The notes below the pieces were generated by a model. It searched no databases and had not been told where the DNA came from. It saw nothing but the letters and a program-made list of their open reading frames with translations. Shown here piece after piece: positions 1 through 7,663 of a stretch of 64,000 nt of DNA. The translations under genes and the position numbers were made by a program. The stretch lies in the NCBI RefSeq assembly GCF_024585165.1, contig NZ_CP029008.1:3348001-3412000 (forward strand), written 5' to 3'. Source of the DNA: Bradyrhizobium sp. WBOS07. GTDB lineage: Bacteria > Pseudomonadota > Alphaproteobacteria > Rhizobiales > Xanthobacteraceae. The first letter of the stretch is position 1. Each line of letters opens with the position of its first letter.

Positions 1-1170
1 GCCGATGCCAAGGTGCTGCGCTATCTCGGCACCGCCGTGAACGAAGGCGACGACATCTCCAGGCAGTGTCTGAAGGACACCGGCATCAAGATCGAATACA
101 TCACCGCGACCACCGACGACGTCACCAAGCGCGTGATGACCCAGCCGAACTCCTTCGACGTGCTCGACACCGAATATTTCTCGCTGAAGAAGATCGTGCC
201 GTCGGGCAACATCCTCGCGCTCGATGCCCGCAAGATCAAGGAATTCGGCAACATCACGCCTGTCTTCACCAAGGGCGAGACGCCCGGCGGCAAGAAGATC
301 GGCGGCCAGGGCACCGCGCCCTGGAAGGTGCTCTATCTCGAGGGCAAGGATTCCAAGAAATTCGCGACGTCGGCGACCGAATTCGTCACGCTGATCCCGA
401 CCGTCTACAATGCCGACACGCTCGGCATCCGGCCCGACCTGATCAAGCGGCCGATCAGCTCCTGGTCCGAGCTGCTCAACCCCGAGTTCAAGGGCAAGGC
501 CTCGATCCTCAACATCCCCTCGATCGGCATCATGGATGCCGCGATGGTGGTGGAAGCCTCCGGCAAGTACAAATATGCCGACAAGGGCAACATGACCAAG
601 GAGGAGATCGATCTCACCATGAAGGTGATGACCGAAGCCAAGAAGGCCGGCCAGTTCCGCGCCTTCTGGAAAGACTTCAACGAAAGCGTCAACCTGATGG
701 CCTCGGGCGAGACCGTGATCCAGTCGATGTGGTCGCCGGCGGTGACGAAAGTGCGCTCGATGGGCATCCCCTGCACGTTCCAGCCGCTCAAGGAAGGCTA
801 CCGGTCCTGGGCCTCCGGCTTCTGCGTCTCCAAGGGAGTGTCGGGCGCGAAGCTCGAATGGGCCTATGAGTTCGTGAACTGGTTTCTATCCGGCTATGCC
901 GGCGCCTATCTCAATCGCCAGGGCTATTACTCCGCCGTGCTCTCCACCGCGAAGGCGCATATGGAGCCCTACGAGTGGGCCTATTGGATGGAAGGCAAGC
1001 CGGCCGAGAAGGACATCAAGGCGCCCGACGGCTCGCTGCTCGAAAAGGCCGGCGCGGTGCGCGACGGCGGCTCCTACGAGGACCGCATGGGCGGCGTCGC
1101 CTGCTGGAACGCGGTGATGGACGAGAACGACTACATGGTCCGCAAGTGGAATGAGTTCATCGCGGCGTAG
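1..1170 (+). CDS. ABC transporter extracellular solute-binding protein, polyamine type (5' end outside window)
   Basis: This is the larger part of a periplasmic substrate-binding protein of the PotD/PotF-like class that captures a small solute and passes it to the two permeases downstream. The frame is open from the first base, so the start codon and signal peptide lie upstream; 389 residues are visible. The mix of short hydrophobic strands and Trp/Tyr-rich segments (for example SWSELLNPEFKGKA and YEWAYWMEGKP) is typical of family 1 solute-binding proteins. The stop is five bases before the next start, so it is operon-linked with the permeases. The substrate is not readable from sequence; polyamine or a related amine is an inference from the family, and an opine or amino-acid derivative is possible given the racemase downstream. 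Confidence 0.85.
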   Translation, partial: ADAKVLRYLGTAVNEGDDISRQCLKDTGIKIEYITATTDDVTKRVMTQPNSFDVLDTEYFSLKKIVPSGNILALDARKIKEFGNITPVFTKGETPGGKKIGGQGTAPWKVLYLEGKDSKKFATSATEFVTLIPTVYNADTLGIRPDLIKRPISSWSELLNPEFKGKASILNIPSIGIMDAAMVVEASGKYKYADKGNMTKEEIDLTMKVMTEAKKAGQFRAFWKDFNESVNLMASGETVIQSMWSPAVTKVRSMGIPCTFQPLKEGYRSWASGFCVSKGVSGAKLEWAYEFVNWFLSGYAGAYLNRQGYYSAVLSTAKAHMEPYEWAYWMEGKPAEKDIKAPDGSLLEKAGAVRDGGSYEDRMGGVACWNAVMDENDYMVRKWNEFIAA

Positions 1171-1175
1171 CGCAC

Positions 1176-2129
1176 ATGTCCGAAGAAGTCCTGCAACAGG
1201 CAGCCCCGGGCCTGATCCCGGGGTCGGGCACGATGCGCGCCGCCAAGCCGACGCGCCTATCGCCATCCTTCATTTCCTGGCTTCAGGCCGGGCCGATGAT
1301 GCTAGTGTTTCTCGCCTTCTTCCTCATTCCGCTCGCCTTCGTCGTCATCGTCTCGTTCTGGGATTACAACGAATACCAGCTGCTGCCGGCCTTCTCCGGC
1401 CGCGGCTACACCGACACGTTCGAGGGCTGCCTTGCGCAGCTGCCCGAGCTCTGCACGATAGGCAAGACCTATCTGAAGACGCTGAAGCTCTGCTTCATGG
1501 TGTGGGCGATCACGCTGTTCATCGGCTTCTGGGTGGCCTACTTCCTCGCCTTCCACGTCAGGTCCAAGACCTGGCAGATGGGATTGTCGCTGCTGTGCAC
1601 GATCCCGTTCTGGACCTCCAACGTGATCCGCATGATCGCCTGGATTCCGCTGCTCGGGCGCAATGGCCTCGTGAACTCGGGCCTGATGAAGACGGGGCTG
1701 ATCAACCACCCGATCGAATGGCTGCTGTTCTCCGAATTCTCGGTGGTGCTGGCGCTCGTGCACCTGTTCACCTTCTTCATGGTGGTGCCGATCTTCAACT
1801 CGATGGTGCGCATCGACAAGTCGCTGATCGAGGCCGCCTATGATGCCGGCGCCAGCGGCTTCCAGACCCTCGTCAACGTCATCATTCCGCTGTCCAAGCC
1901 CGGCATCGTGATCGGCTCGATCTTCGTCATCACCATCGTGATGGGCGATTTCATCACCATCGGCGTGATGGGCGGCCAGCAGATCGCCGCCGCCGGCAAG
2001 ATCATCGAGACGCGGGTGAATGCGCTGCAATTCCCAGCCGCCGCCGCCAACGCCGTGATCCTGCTCGTCATCACATTCCTGATCATCACCATGATGTCGC
2101 GCATCGTCGACATCAAGAAGGAGCTCTAG
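1176..2129 (+). CDS. ABC transporter permease, PotB-like
   Basis: Inner-membrane permease subunit of the importer begun by the upstream binding protein. The 317-residue protein has about six hydrophobic segments and the cytoplasmic EAA loop that docks the ATPase (EAAYDAGAS at residues 219-227). The N-terminal 40 residues are a polar, Pro/Gly-rich extension before the first membrane segment, as in PotB-type permeases. It starts five bases after the binding-protein stop and ends three bases before the next permease, so the three genes are surely one operon. The ATPase gene is not in the window and probably lies upstream. Confidence 0.9.
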   Translation: MSEEVLQQAAPGLIPGSGTMRAAKPTRLSPSFISWLQAGPMMLVFLAFFLIPLAFVVIVSFWDYNEYQLLPAFSGRGYTDTFEGCLAQLPELCTIGKTYLKTLKLCFMVWAITLFIGFWVAYFLAFHVRSKTWQMGLSLLCTIPFWTSNVIRMIAWIPLLGRNGLVNSGLMKTGLINHPIEWLLFSEFSVVLALVHLFTFFMVVPIFNSMVRIDKSLIEAAYDAGASGFQTLVNVIIPLSKPGIVIGSIFVITIVMGDFITIGVMGGQQIAAAGKIIETRVNALQFPAAAANAVILLVITFLIITMMSRIVDIKKEL

Positions 2130-2132
2130 GGC

Positions 2133-3011
2133 ATGACGGAAGGACGCCCGCGCTCGTTCTACGTGCTCGCGATCTTCTTCGCGGTCTATGTGCTGTTCCT
2201 CTACGGGCCGATGATCGCGATCTACGTGCTGTCGTTCCAGGGGCCGCAGGGCGGCCTCACCTTCCCAATGAACGGCGTCTCGACCTTCTGGATCGCAAAG
2301 CTGTTCCAGGGCACCGGCATCGTCGATCTCGGCGCGGCCTTCCGCCGCTCGCTGCTGCTCGGCATCATCGTGATGATCGTCACCGTCGTGCTGTCGGTCG
2401 CGGCCGGCATGGCCTTCCGCCGCAAGTTTAGGGCGCAAAGCATCCTGTTCTACTCGGCGATCGCCAGCCTGATCGTTCCCTCGATCATCACCTCGCTCGG
2501 CATCTCGCTCGAGTTCCGTATCATCGACGACCTGATCAAGGCGCATTGGAACGAGAATTTCGAGACCTCGATGGGCCTGCTCACCTCCGGGCTCGGCGCG
2601 CACCTGACCTGGACGCTGCCGTTCGGCCTGCTCATCATGTTCGCGATCTTCAATCGCTTCGACCCGCGCCTCGAGGAAGCCGCGCGCGATCTCGGCGCCA
2701 CGCCGTGGCAGACGTTCCGCCATGTCGTGCTGCCGATCATCCTGCCGTCGGTGATCGGCATCGGCCTGTTCGGCTTCACGCTGTCTTGGGACGAGCTTGC
2801 GCGCTCCAGCCAGGCGATCGGCGCGGTGAACACGTTGCCGCTCGATCTCCAGGGCCTCACCACCACGGTGACGAACCCCGACATCTATGCGCTCGGCACC
2901 GTGATTTCGGCCGTCTCCTTCACGGTGATCGCCCTTGCGCTCGGCACCATCCACGTGCTCAACAAGCGGCAGGCGGCCAAGGGCTCGGACGCCGGCCAGG
3001 GACTCGTCTAA
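2133..3011 (+). CDS. ABC transporter permease, PotC-like
   Basis: Second inner-membrane permease of the importer, 292 residues, expected to pair with the PotB-like subunit as a heterodimer. It begins with a membrane segment (FYVLAIFFAVYVLFLYG) and carries the ATPase-docking loop EEAARDLGATPWQTF from about residue 181. Its start follows the upstream stop by three bases. The order binding protein, PotB-like, PotC-like is the usual one for this class. Confidence 0.9.
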   Translation: MTEGRPRSFYVLAIFFAVYVLFLYGPMIAIYVLSFQGPQGGLTFPMNGVSTFWIAKLFQGTGIVDLGAAFRRSLLLGIIVMIVTVVLSVAAGMAFRRKFRAQSILFYSAIASLIVPSIITSLGISLEFRIIDDLIKAHWNENFETSMGLLTSGLGAHLTWTLPFGLLIMFAIFNRFDPRLEEAARDLGATPWQTFRHVVLPIILPSVIGIGLFGFTLSWDELARSSQAIGAVNTLPLDLQGLTTTVTNPDIYALGTVISAVSFTVIALALGTIHVLNKRQAAKGSDAGQGLV

Positions 3012-3046
3012 CAACGCACTCGTCTGACAAGGGCTTGCCTGATCCG

Positions 3047-3778
3047 ATGCGGCTGCACGTCGTCAATCCCAATACCACCGCGTCGATGACGGCGAAGATC
3101 GCCGCTGCGGCGCGCAGCGTCGCCCTGCCCGGTACGGAGATCGACGCGCGGCAGCCGACGATGGGCCCGGTCTCGATCGAGGGATTTTACGACGAGGCCT
3201 TCGCCGTCCCCGGCATGCTCGGCTGCATCCGCGAGGCCGACCGCGACGGTGCGGACGCGCACATCATCGCCTGCTTCGACGACACCGGCCTCGATGCCGC
3301 CCGTGCCGTCGCCAAAGCGCCGGTGATCGGCATCGGCGAGGCGGGCTTCCACATGGCGAGCCTGATCGCGGCGCGCTTTGCCGTGGTGACGACGCTCAGT
3401 GTCTCGATCGTGCCGATCGAGCATAATTTGCGGAAGTACGGCCTCGCCGATCGCTGCGCCCGCGTCCGCGCCGCCGAGGTGCCCGTGCTGGCTCTGGAAG
3501 AGCGCAATAGCGATGCGCTGGCGAAGATCTCCGCGGAGATCGAGGCCGCGATCCGTGACGACCGCGCGGAGGCCATCGTGCTCGGCTGCGCCGGCATGGC
3601 CGATCTCGCCGCCGAGCTCGCCGCCACGCACGGCCTGCCCGTGATTGACGGCGTCGCAGCGGCGGTGACACTGGCGGAATCACTGGTGCGGCTCGGCCTG
3701 AAGACCTCCCGACTCGGCCCCTACGCGGCGCCGCGCGCGAAGACCTATTCCGGACCGTTTTCGCCGTTTCAGCCGTAA
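3047..3778 (+). CDS. Asp/Glu/hydantoin racemase family protein
   Basis: A cytoplasmic cofactor-independent racemase of the aspartate/glutamate/hydantoin superfamily, 243 residues. The two catalytic cysteines expected for the two-base mechanism are visible: Cys76 in IIACFDDTG and Cys181 in VLGCAGM. The N-terminus (MRLHVVNPNTT) is the usual first strand, which supports the ATG at 3047, 36 bases after the permease stop. Its place at the end of the importer operon suggests that it racemises an imported amino acid or hydantoin, but the substrate is unknown. Codons from about residue 191 to the end are repeated at 5596-5755, beyond an accessory island, so this 3' end may have arrived with the island. 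Confidence 0.85.
   Translation: MRLHVVNPNTTASMTAKIAAAARSVALPGTEIDARQPTMGPVSIEGFYDEAFAVPGMLGCIREADRDGADAHIIACFDDTGLDAARAVAKAPVIGIGEAGFHMASLIAARFAVVTTLSVSIVPIEHNLRKYGLADRCARVRAAEVPVLALEERNSDALAKISAEIEAAIRDDRAEAIVLGCAGMADLAAELAATHGLPVIDGVAAAVTLAESLVRLGLKTSRLGPYAAPRAKTYSGPFSPFQP
3619..3774 (+). repeat. Direct repeat, copy 1: 3' end of the racemase gene
   Basis: Bases 3619-3774 align without gaps to 5596-5751 at an offset of 1977 with seven mismatches over 156 bp that I counted by eye. Identity stops abruptly on the left (about 3618) and at the stop codon on the right (TAA here, TGA in the other copy). The two copies bracket the TcmP/DUF5131 island. Confidence 0.9.
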
Positions 3779-3840
3779 GCTCGGTTCGACACCAACAGGC
3801 TCAGACTTATCCAAAGAGACGACGTCTTATCGCAATTTTG

Positions 3841-3869
3841 TTGATACTATTTTTGGTAGAGTGTATTTT
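3841..3869 (+). promoter_or_regulatory. Probable sigma-70 promoter of the TcmP gene
   Basis: A TTGATA -35 hexamer at 3841-3846 and a TATTTT -10 hexamer at 3864-3869 are separated by 17 bases, in the AT-rich gap just before the TcmP start. This would let the island express its first gene independently of the racemase operon. It is a match by eye only. Confidence 0.4.
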
Positions 3870-3921
3870 CCTTCACATATTTTGGCGACATTGCTGCACC
3901 CACTAAGGCGTGCGAGAAATC

Positions 3922-4824
3922 ATGATCGCGGATCACGAATTTGGTGGACAACATACCGAACTCAAACTGTCGATTATTGAGGGGTATCTAAAGGCCTTCA
4001 CCACGGCGCTTCGTCCTCACTTCAAGAACCTTTGGTACATTGATGCGTTTGCCGGAAGTGGTACTCGGACGGTTCGAACTGAGCGACAAGGCGCTACGCT
4101 GGTCGAAAAACCCATCGAAGAGGTCGTCGAGCGAAGGCGCGGATCAGCTCAAATCGCGCTGGACGTAAGACCCGAGTTTGATTTTGTGGTCTTCATCGAA
4201 AAGAATCCCAATTATGTGTCGGCACTGGAAGATTTGCGTGCCAAAAATCTCCGACGCAACATCGTTGTCGCAGAGGAAGACGCAAATTCAGCTCTGAAAC
4301 AACTAGTTGCAAATAATAGCTGGGACGACAAACGAGCCGTCGTCTTCCTTGACCCATATGGAATGGAGGTCGAGTGGACCACTCTTCAAGCGCTTGCCGC
4401 AACGCAAGCAATCGACGTCTGGTTTCTATTTCCGTTGGCGGGATTATTTCGACAGGCTACGAGGAAGCTGACTGATATTGATGAGCATAAGCGCGCCGCG
4501 CTGACGCGAATGTTTGGCTCAGAATCTTGGGAAGAAGAGCTTTATCCTGAGGCCGGCAACCCCGACATGTTCGGCATATTACCGGAGCGACGAAGAGACC
4601 TCAACCCGGCGGGTCTGGAACGCTATGTGCGAAGTCGGCTTAGCGAAATCTTCGGTGCAGTATTGAAACCCCTTGCGCTACCAATCGACCGCGGGCCGCA
4701 GATGTTTTCATTGTTCTTATGCATTTCCAATCCTGCGCCAGAGGCGATCGGTCTTGCCTCGCGGATCGGAGATCACCTGTTAAACCCTAAGCGGCATCTC
4801 ATCGTACGTACGCCCACGAAGTAG
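3922..4824 (+). CDS. tcmP: Three-Cys-motif partner protein TcmP
   Basis: A 300-residue protein recognised as TcmP, named for genomic linkage to a three-Cys-motif protein, here the convergent gene at 4780-5523. It has the hallmarks of a Rossmann methyltransferase-like fold: DAFAGSG at residues 41-47 resembles SAM-binding motif I, FIEKN at about 91-95 places an acidic residue after strand 2, and DPYG at 144-147 resembles catalytic motif IV. A C-terminal region near residues 200-240 is rich in charged and aromatic residues. I chose ATG 3922; a GTG at 3910 would add four residues but has almost no spacing from the upstream AAGG. The 3' end overlaps the convergent gene by 45 bases. Methyltransferase activity is inference; I know of no proven function for the pair. 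Confidence 0.8.
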   Translation: MIADHEFGGQHTELKLSIIEGYLKAFTTALRPHFKNLWYIDAFAGSGTRTVRTERQGATLVEKPIEEVVERRRGSAQIALDVRPEFDFVVFIEKNPNYVSALEDLRAKNLRRNIVVAEEDANSALKQLVANNSWDDKRAVVFLDPYGMEVEWTTLQALAATQAIDVWFLFPLAGLFRQATRKLTDIDEHKRAALTRMFGSESWEEELYPEAGNPDMFGILPERRRDLNPAGLERYVRSRLSEIFGAVLKPLALPIDRGPQMFSLFLCISNPAPEAIGLASRIGDHLLNPKRHLIVRTPTK

Positions 4825-5523
4825 TCTCCCGGACGCTTTCTTGTTTCTACCGCCCCATTGCTTGAAGAAGAACGCCGTGCCGTGACGACGGCAAGCACTC
4901 TGGATTTCATCCACCCATTTGGGGTCCATCGAGCGGGCTCCGGGACCGCTCTCACCACCAACGATCGCCCAATGGATGCCGGAGAGATCGGCGGTTGCGA
5001 CAGATCCGAGCAGCGGCTCGAACGAAATGAAACGAACCACTGCGCGCACCCGGCGCAAATCCTCGACGCGATCCAAGTAATCTGCGTTCTCGACGCTGGT
5101 ACCAAGCCAGACATTCTTCAGTGTTGGCATAGCCTGTGTGACCTGAGCCATCCGGTCGGGGCGCTTGGTTAAGATCTGATAGGTGTGCTGAGGCGTCGCC
5201 TGCATCGTCGTCCAGACTTCGCGGACAAAACTATCCGGCACATTCGCGTGGAATAGATCGGACATTGAGTTCACAAAAATTTGGCGCGGTTTGCGCCAGG
5301 CCTTTGGTGCTTCAAGTGCACGCCGATCGAGGAATAGCTTGCCAGTCCAAACTGACCTTTCTCCGCTCTTTCTCGTTAGGCCGCGGTATTTCTCGGCTCC
5401 CATGGCCTCAAGACGCGCAGCCATGCGCATCGCGTAGCAGTTGGTGCAGCCAGGCGAGAGCACAGTGCAACCCGCGACCGGATTCCAGGTTGCGTCAGTC
5501 CACTCGATCGAGGTCTCGGCCAT
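4780..5523 (-). CDS. DUF5131 / phage Gp37-Gp68 family three-Cys-motif protein
   Basis: A 247-residue protein of the Gp37/Gp68 family, known from phages and accessory regions. The N-terminus carries the three-cysteine signature Cys19-x6-Cys26-x2-Cys29-Tyr within GCTVLSPGCTNCY, a spacing reminiscent of an iron-sulfur site such as those of radical SAM proteins although not the canonical CxxxCxxC. Later family landmarks are FVNSMSDLFH, QILTKRPDR, WLGTSVEN and FISFEPLLG, and it ends with the FFFKQWGG segment. It is read towards TcmP and overlaps its 3' end by 45 bases, a tail-to-tail arrangement. Its start is about 72 bases from the duplicated racemase end. The family assignment is firm; the chemistry is unknown, and DNA or RNA modification is only a hypothesis. 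Confidence 0.85.
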   Translation of the reverse strand: MAETSIEWTDATWNPVAGCTVLSPGCTNCYAMRMAARLEAMGAEKYRGLTRKSGERSVWTGKLFLDRRALEAPKAWRKPRQIFVNSMSDLFHANVPDSFVREVWTTMQATPQHTYQILTKRPDRMAQVTQAMPTLKNVWLGTSVENADYLDRVEDLRRVRAVVRFISFEPLLGSVATADLSGIHWAIVGGESGPGARSMDPKWVDEIQSACRRHGTAFFFKQWGGRNKKASGRLLRGRTYDEMPLRV

Positions 5524-5595
5524 CGTCCATTCTCCGAGCGTTTAGGCCTGACAGAGTGAAGTAAATTATCCCTAAGGGCTTGTGATTGCACTAGC

Positions 5596-5755
5596 CGCCG
5601 CCGCGCACGGCCTGCCCGTGATCGACGGCGTCGCGGCGGCAGTGACACTGGCGGAATCACTGGTGCGGCTGGGCCTGAAGACCTCCCGGCTCGGCCCCTA
5701 CGCGGCGCCGCGCGCGAAGACCTATTCCGGACCGCTTTCGCCGTTTCAGCCTTGA
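5596..5755 (+). pseudogene. Orphan 3' end of racemase gene (direct repeat, copy 2)
   Basis: These bases encode the last 50 or so residues of the racemase at 3047-3778 in frame to a TGA stop, but with no start or upstream coding sequence. Alignment to 3619-3774 has seven mismatches in 156 bp, mostly at third codon positions, so the two copies have different histories rather than being a fresh duplication. The simplest reading is that this is the original chromosomal 3' end, displaced by island A, which supplied a replacement end for the intact gene. The sequence from 5756 to 5933 holds a short GC-rich leader and no further gene. Confidence 0.85.
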
Positions 5756-5933
5756 TTCCCAAGCCGGGGCGAAGCATCGGCGGCGCCAAGGCCCGCTGAT
5801 TGCTGGTTTTTTGGCCTTTGGCCTCTTTTTGGTCCCATTCCTTGCCGACACGTAACGCTTTCGGGACGCCCCGGCCGCCTCAGGGCTGCCGGTCTTCGCA
5901 CTCACCAAGTTTCAATTTTGGGTTTTGTCAGCG

Positions 5934-6428
5934 ATGATCGATCTCGCCCAGGACACACCGTCCAACCCGCTTCTTCGCCTCGGCGCCCAGCCCATCGCGC
6001 TGACCGCCGCAGCGCTCCTGCTCCTTATCGCCGGCGTCACCTCGATCGCGATCTGGCGTGCCTATACCGGCGCCGCACCCGAGACCGACCGGGTGGTGGC
6101 ATCGCGGCAGCTCCAGGCGCGGACCGCGCAGGCCTCCGAGCAGCTGGTCGAGAAGACCAAGGGGCTGGAGGCGACCCAGCAGGAATCGATCGACCAGCTC
6201 CAGGTGGTGCAGGATCAGCTCCAGACCATGAAGCGGCTGATGGCGGCGCAGCAGGCCGACACCAAGCGTCTGTCCGAGCAGGTGGCATCGCTGAACGAGT
6301 CCATCGACGGCCTGCGGCAGTCGTTCGCCAGCGCACGAGCCACCGACGTCGAAGCGCCCGCGGTTACCCGCAGGAAACCAGTGCGGCACCGCGCCCAGGC
6401 CAGCGCGCGCAAGCGCTCGCGCGGCTAA
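5934..6428 (+). CDS. Hypothetical membrane-anchored coiled-coil protein
   Basis: A 164-residue protein I cannot name. One membrane segment (about residues 20-43, ALTAAALLLLIAGVTSIAIW) follows a short cytoplasmic N-terminus. Residues about 55-125 are rich in Gln, Glu, Leu and Ala with heptad spacing and are probably a coiled coil, and the C-terminus is a basic Arg/Lys tail. This is the layout of a bitopic inner-membrane protein with a periplasmic coiled coil. I chose ATG 5934; an in-frame TTG at 5925 is possible. A strong terminator follows at 6551-6591. Confidence 0.7.
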   Translation: MIDLAQDTPSNPLLRLGAQPIALTAAALLLLIAGVTSIAIWRAYTGAAPETDRVVASRQLQARTAQASEQLVEKTKGLEATQQESIDQLQVVQDQLQTMKRLMAAQQADTKRLSEQVASLNESIDGLRQSFASARATDVEAPAVTRRKPVRHRAQASARKRSRG

Positions 6429-6550
6429 GCAACTCTCGGCACGCCACTAATTTTCTCGACTTGTGAACTGGATCACATTCGCCCGTGTGATTCCGCGCGA
6501 TGCTTCGGGTTACCGGATGGCGTGAGCCGATTTCAATGTCCGGGGCTGGC

Positions 6551-6591
6551 AAGGTCGTTGACGGTATACTGCGTCAACGGCCTTGTTTTTT
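6551..6591 (+). terminator. Rho-independent terminator
   Basis: A 13-bp stem (6551-6563 with 6572-6584, two G-T pairs) closes an 8-base loop and is followed after one base by six T residues. It lies downstream of the coiled-coil membrane protein gene and just beyond the 3' end of the opposing small gene at 6616. Confidence 0.85.
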
Positions 6592-6615
6592 AGTCGGCCA
6601 TCCCTGTCGAGGGCG

Positions 6616-6987
6616 CTACTCGCAGACATCCACGCGGCGGATACGCCAGCCCGCGGGCGTCATGACGCGCTTCCGCGCGACGTAGCAGCCGCCATAACCG
6701 TCGTTGTAGCCGTAGCCGGTACCATAATAGTAGGGGTCGCCATAATAGGGGTAGCCGTAGCCGTAATAGCCGCCGTAGAGACCGGCACCGGCGATACCCG
6801 CCCCGATTGCCAGTCCAGGCCAGAAGCCTCCGCCGCGCCAGTGGCCGCCATGGTGCCAACCGCCGCCATGACCCCAACCGCCATGGCCCCAGCCGCCATG
6901 TCGGAACCCACGTGCCTCGGCCGCCTGCGGCACTGACAGCCCGACCATTGCTACGGTCAGCGCCGCCATCATCATCCTGCGTAACAT
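6616..6987 (-). CDS. Small exported Gly/Tyr/His-rich protein
   Basis: A 123-residue protein with an N-terminal signal sequence (MLRRMMMAALTVAMVGL, likely cleaved near AAEARG) followed by repeated GGWGHGG and WHHGGHW units and then a Gly/Tyr-rich stretch of the GYYGYGYPYYG type. The last 25 residues contain two cysteines and the conserved-looking ending TPAGWRIRRVDVC. Low-complexity envelope proteins like this are common in Bradyrhizobium and have no assigned function. The ATG at 6987 is preceded by GGAGG at a good distance (GGAGGATCGAGTG), so I prefer it to a start ten codons upstream. Confidence 0.75.
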   Translation of the reverse strand: MLRRMMMAALTVAMVGLSVPQAAEARGFRHGGWGHGGWGHGGGWHHGGHWRGGGFWPGLAIGAGIAGAGLYGGYYGYGYPYYGDPYYYGTGYGYNDGYGGCYVARKRVMTPAGWRIRRVDVCE

Positions 6988-7091
6988 CACTCGATCCTCC
7001 GCGTGGACACGCTCCACGCTTCAAAGCCGGATCAAGCTAACGCCATCAGGGCATTCCGGACAGGCACACTGCCTCACTTCCGCGCGAGCAT

Positions 7092-7403
7092 TCAGCAGCC
7101 GCGGCAGATGCTCTTGAGCTTCTTGTCGAGCATGCGATTCTCGGCATTGACGGCGGCGTCCGTCCCGCCGCCAGTGGCGGCAGCGCCTCCGCCGCCGGGG
7201 CCGGACGATTGAGCCGTGCCGAGGCTGTTGGTGCCGGGCGGCGGCGCCGGCGAATTGGCGACACCTCCGGTCGACCCTGCGGCGCCACCGCTCGTTCCGC
7301 CTGAGCCGCCAGCCGCCTGCGCGAAGACGACGGCCGGCATCGCCGCAAGCGCGAGGATCAGGATCAAGGTTCTTGTCGAGACGGCGACAGGCGATGCGGC
7401 CAT
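7092..7403 (-). CDS. Small exported Gly/Ser/Pro-rich protein
   Basis: A 103-residue protein of unknown function. The signal peptide ends near VVFAQAA, the middle is low-complexity Gly/Ser/Thr/Pro, and the C-terminal 25 residues (NRMLDKKLKSICRGC) are charged with two cysteines, probably the only folded or interacting part. AAGGAG sits nine bases before the ATG at 7403, which fixes the start. It may be cell-envelope associated; nothing more can be claimed. Confidence 0.7.
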   Translation of the reverse strand: MAASPVAVSTRTLILILALAAMPAVVFAQAAGGSGGTSGGAAGSTGGVANSPAPPPGTNSLGTAQSSGPGGGGAAATGGGTDAAVNAENRMLDKKLKSICRGC

Positions 7404-7498
7404 GGAGAATTCTCCTTTACCGGTCAACCGCCGCGGCGAAATCCAGTTCCGGAACAAACGCCGTCACCTCAGCTTGAAAGCTAAGGAGAAAAATCCCG

Positions 7499-7663
7499 AT
7501 GACCGATCGCGATCCTTTTGCAGAAGGCGAACGCGCAGCGCGCGAAAACATTCCGGCTGAGGCAAACCCTTATTCGGACGGCAGCGACGATCACGCCTTG
7601 TGGTCGGCGGGCCACGAGAAGATCGCAAGCGCCAGGGAAGCCCGCGAGTCCGAAGGCACTTAG
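7499..7663 (+). CDS. Small Rmf/CrpP-fold-like protein
   Basis: A 54-residue acidic protein beginning MTDRDPFAEGERAAREN. The pattern Gly-x-x-Ala-Ala near the N-terminus, then AEANPY, then a Trp and Gly near residue 35 (ALWSAGHE) resembles the ribosome modulation factor fold, including the CrpP-like small proteins found in alphaproteobacteria. An AAGGAG Shine-Dalgarno lies about 10 bases before the ATG. The gene ends tail-to-tail with the gamma carbonic anhydrase gene, the two stop codons sharing bases 7661-7662. Family assignment is by pattern only. Confidence 0.55.
   Translation: MTDRDPFAEGERAARENIPAEANPYSDGSDDHALWSAGHEKIASAREARESEGT

Larger units (their letters stand above)
3775..5595. mobile_element. 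Accessory island A (TcmP plus DUF5131) flanked by racemase 3'-end duplication
   Basis: This stretch is visibly richer in A+T than its neighbours and holds two convergent genes unrelated to the flanking transport operon. It begins at the racemase stop and ends at the sharp start of a second racemase 3' end at 5596. No integrase, transposase, terminal inverted repeat or tRNA is present. The structure fits single-crossover insertion of a circle carrying cargo plus a racemase 3' fragment, or a related homology-based event. That mechanism is inference; the duplicated flank and the base-composition shift are seen directly. Confidence 0.6.

Noticed and set aside
1302..3014. Long minus-strand frame (about 570 codons) antisense to the permease genes
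   Set aside because: Same reason: high His/Arg/Asp content, no start context, and the plus-strand permeases are certain.
3775..5595. Island A as a transposon
   Set aside because: No transposase, no terminal inverted repeats and no short target duplication; the 156-bp flanking repeat is coding sequence of the host gene.
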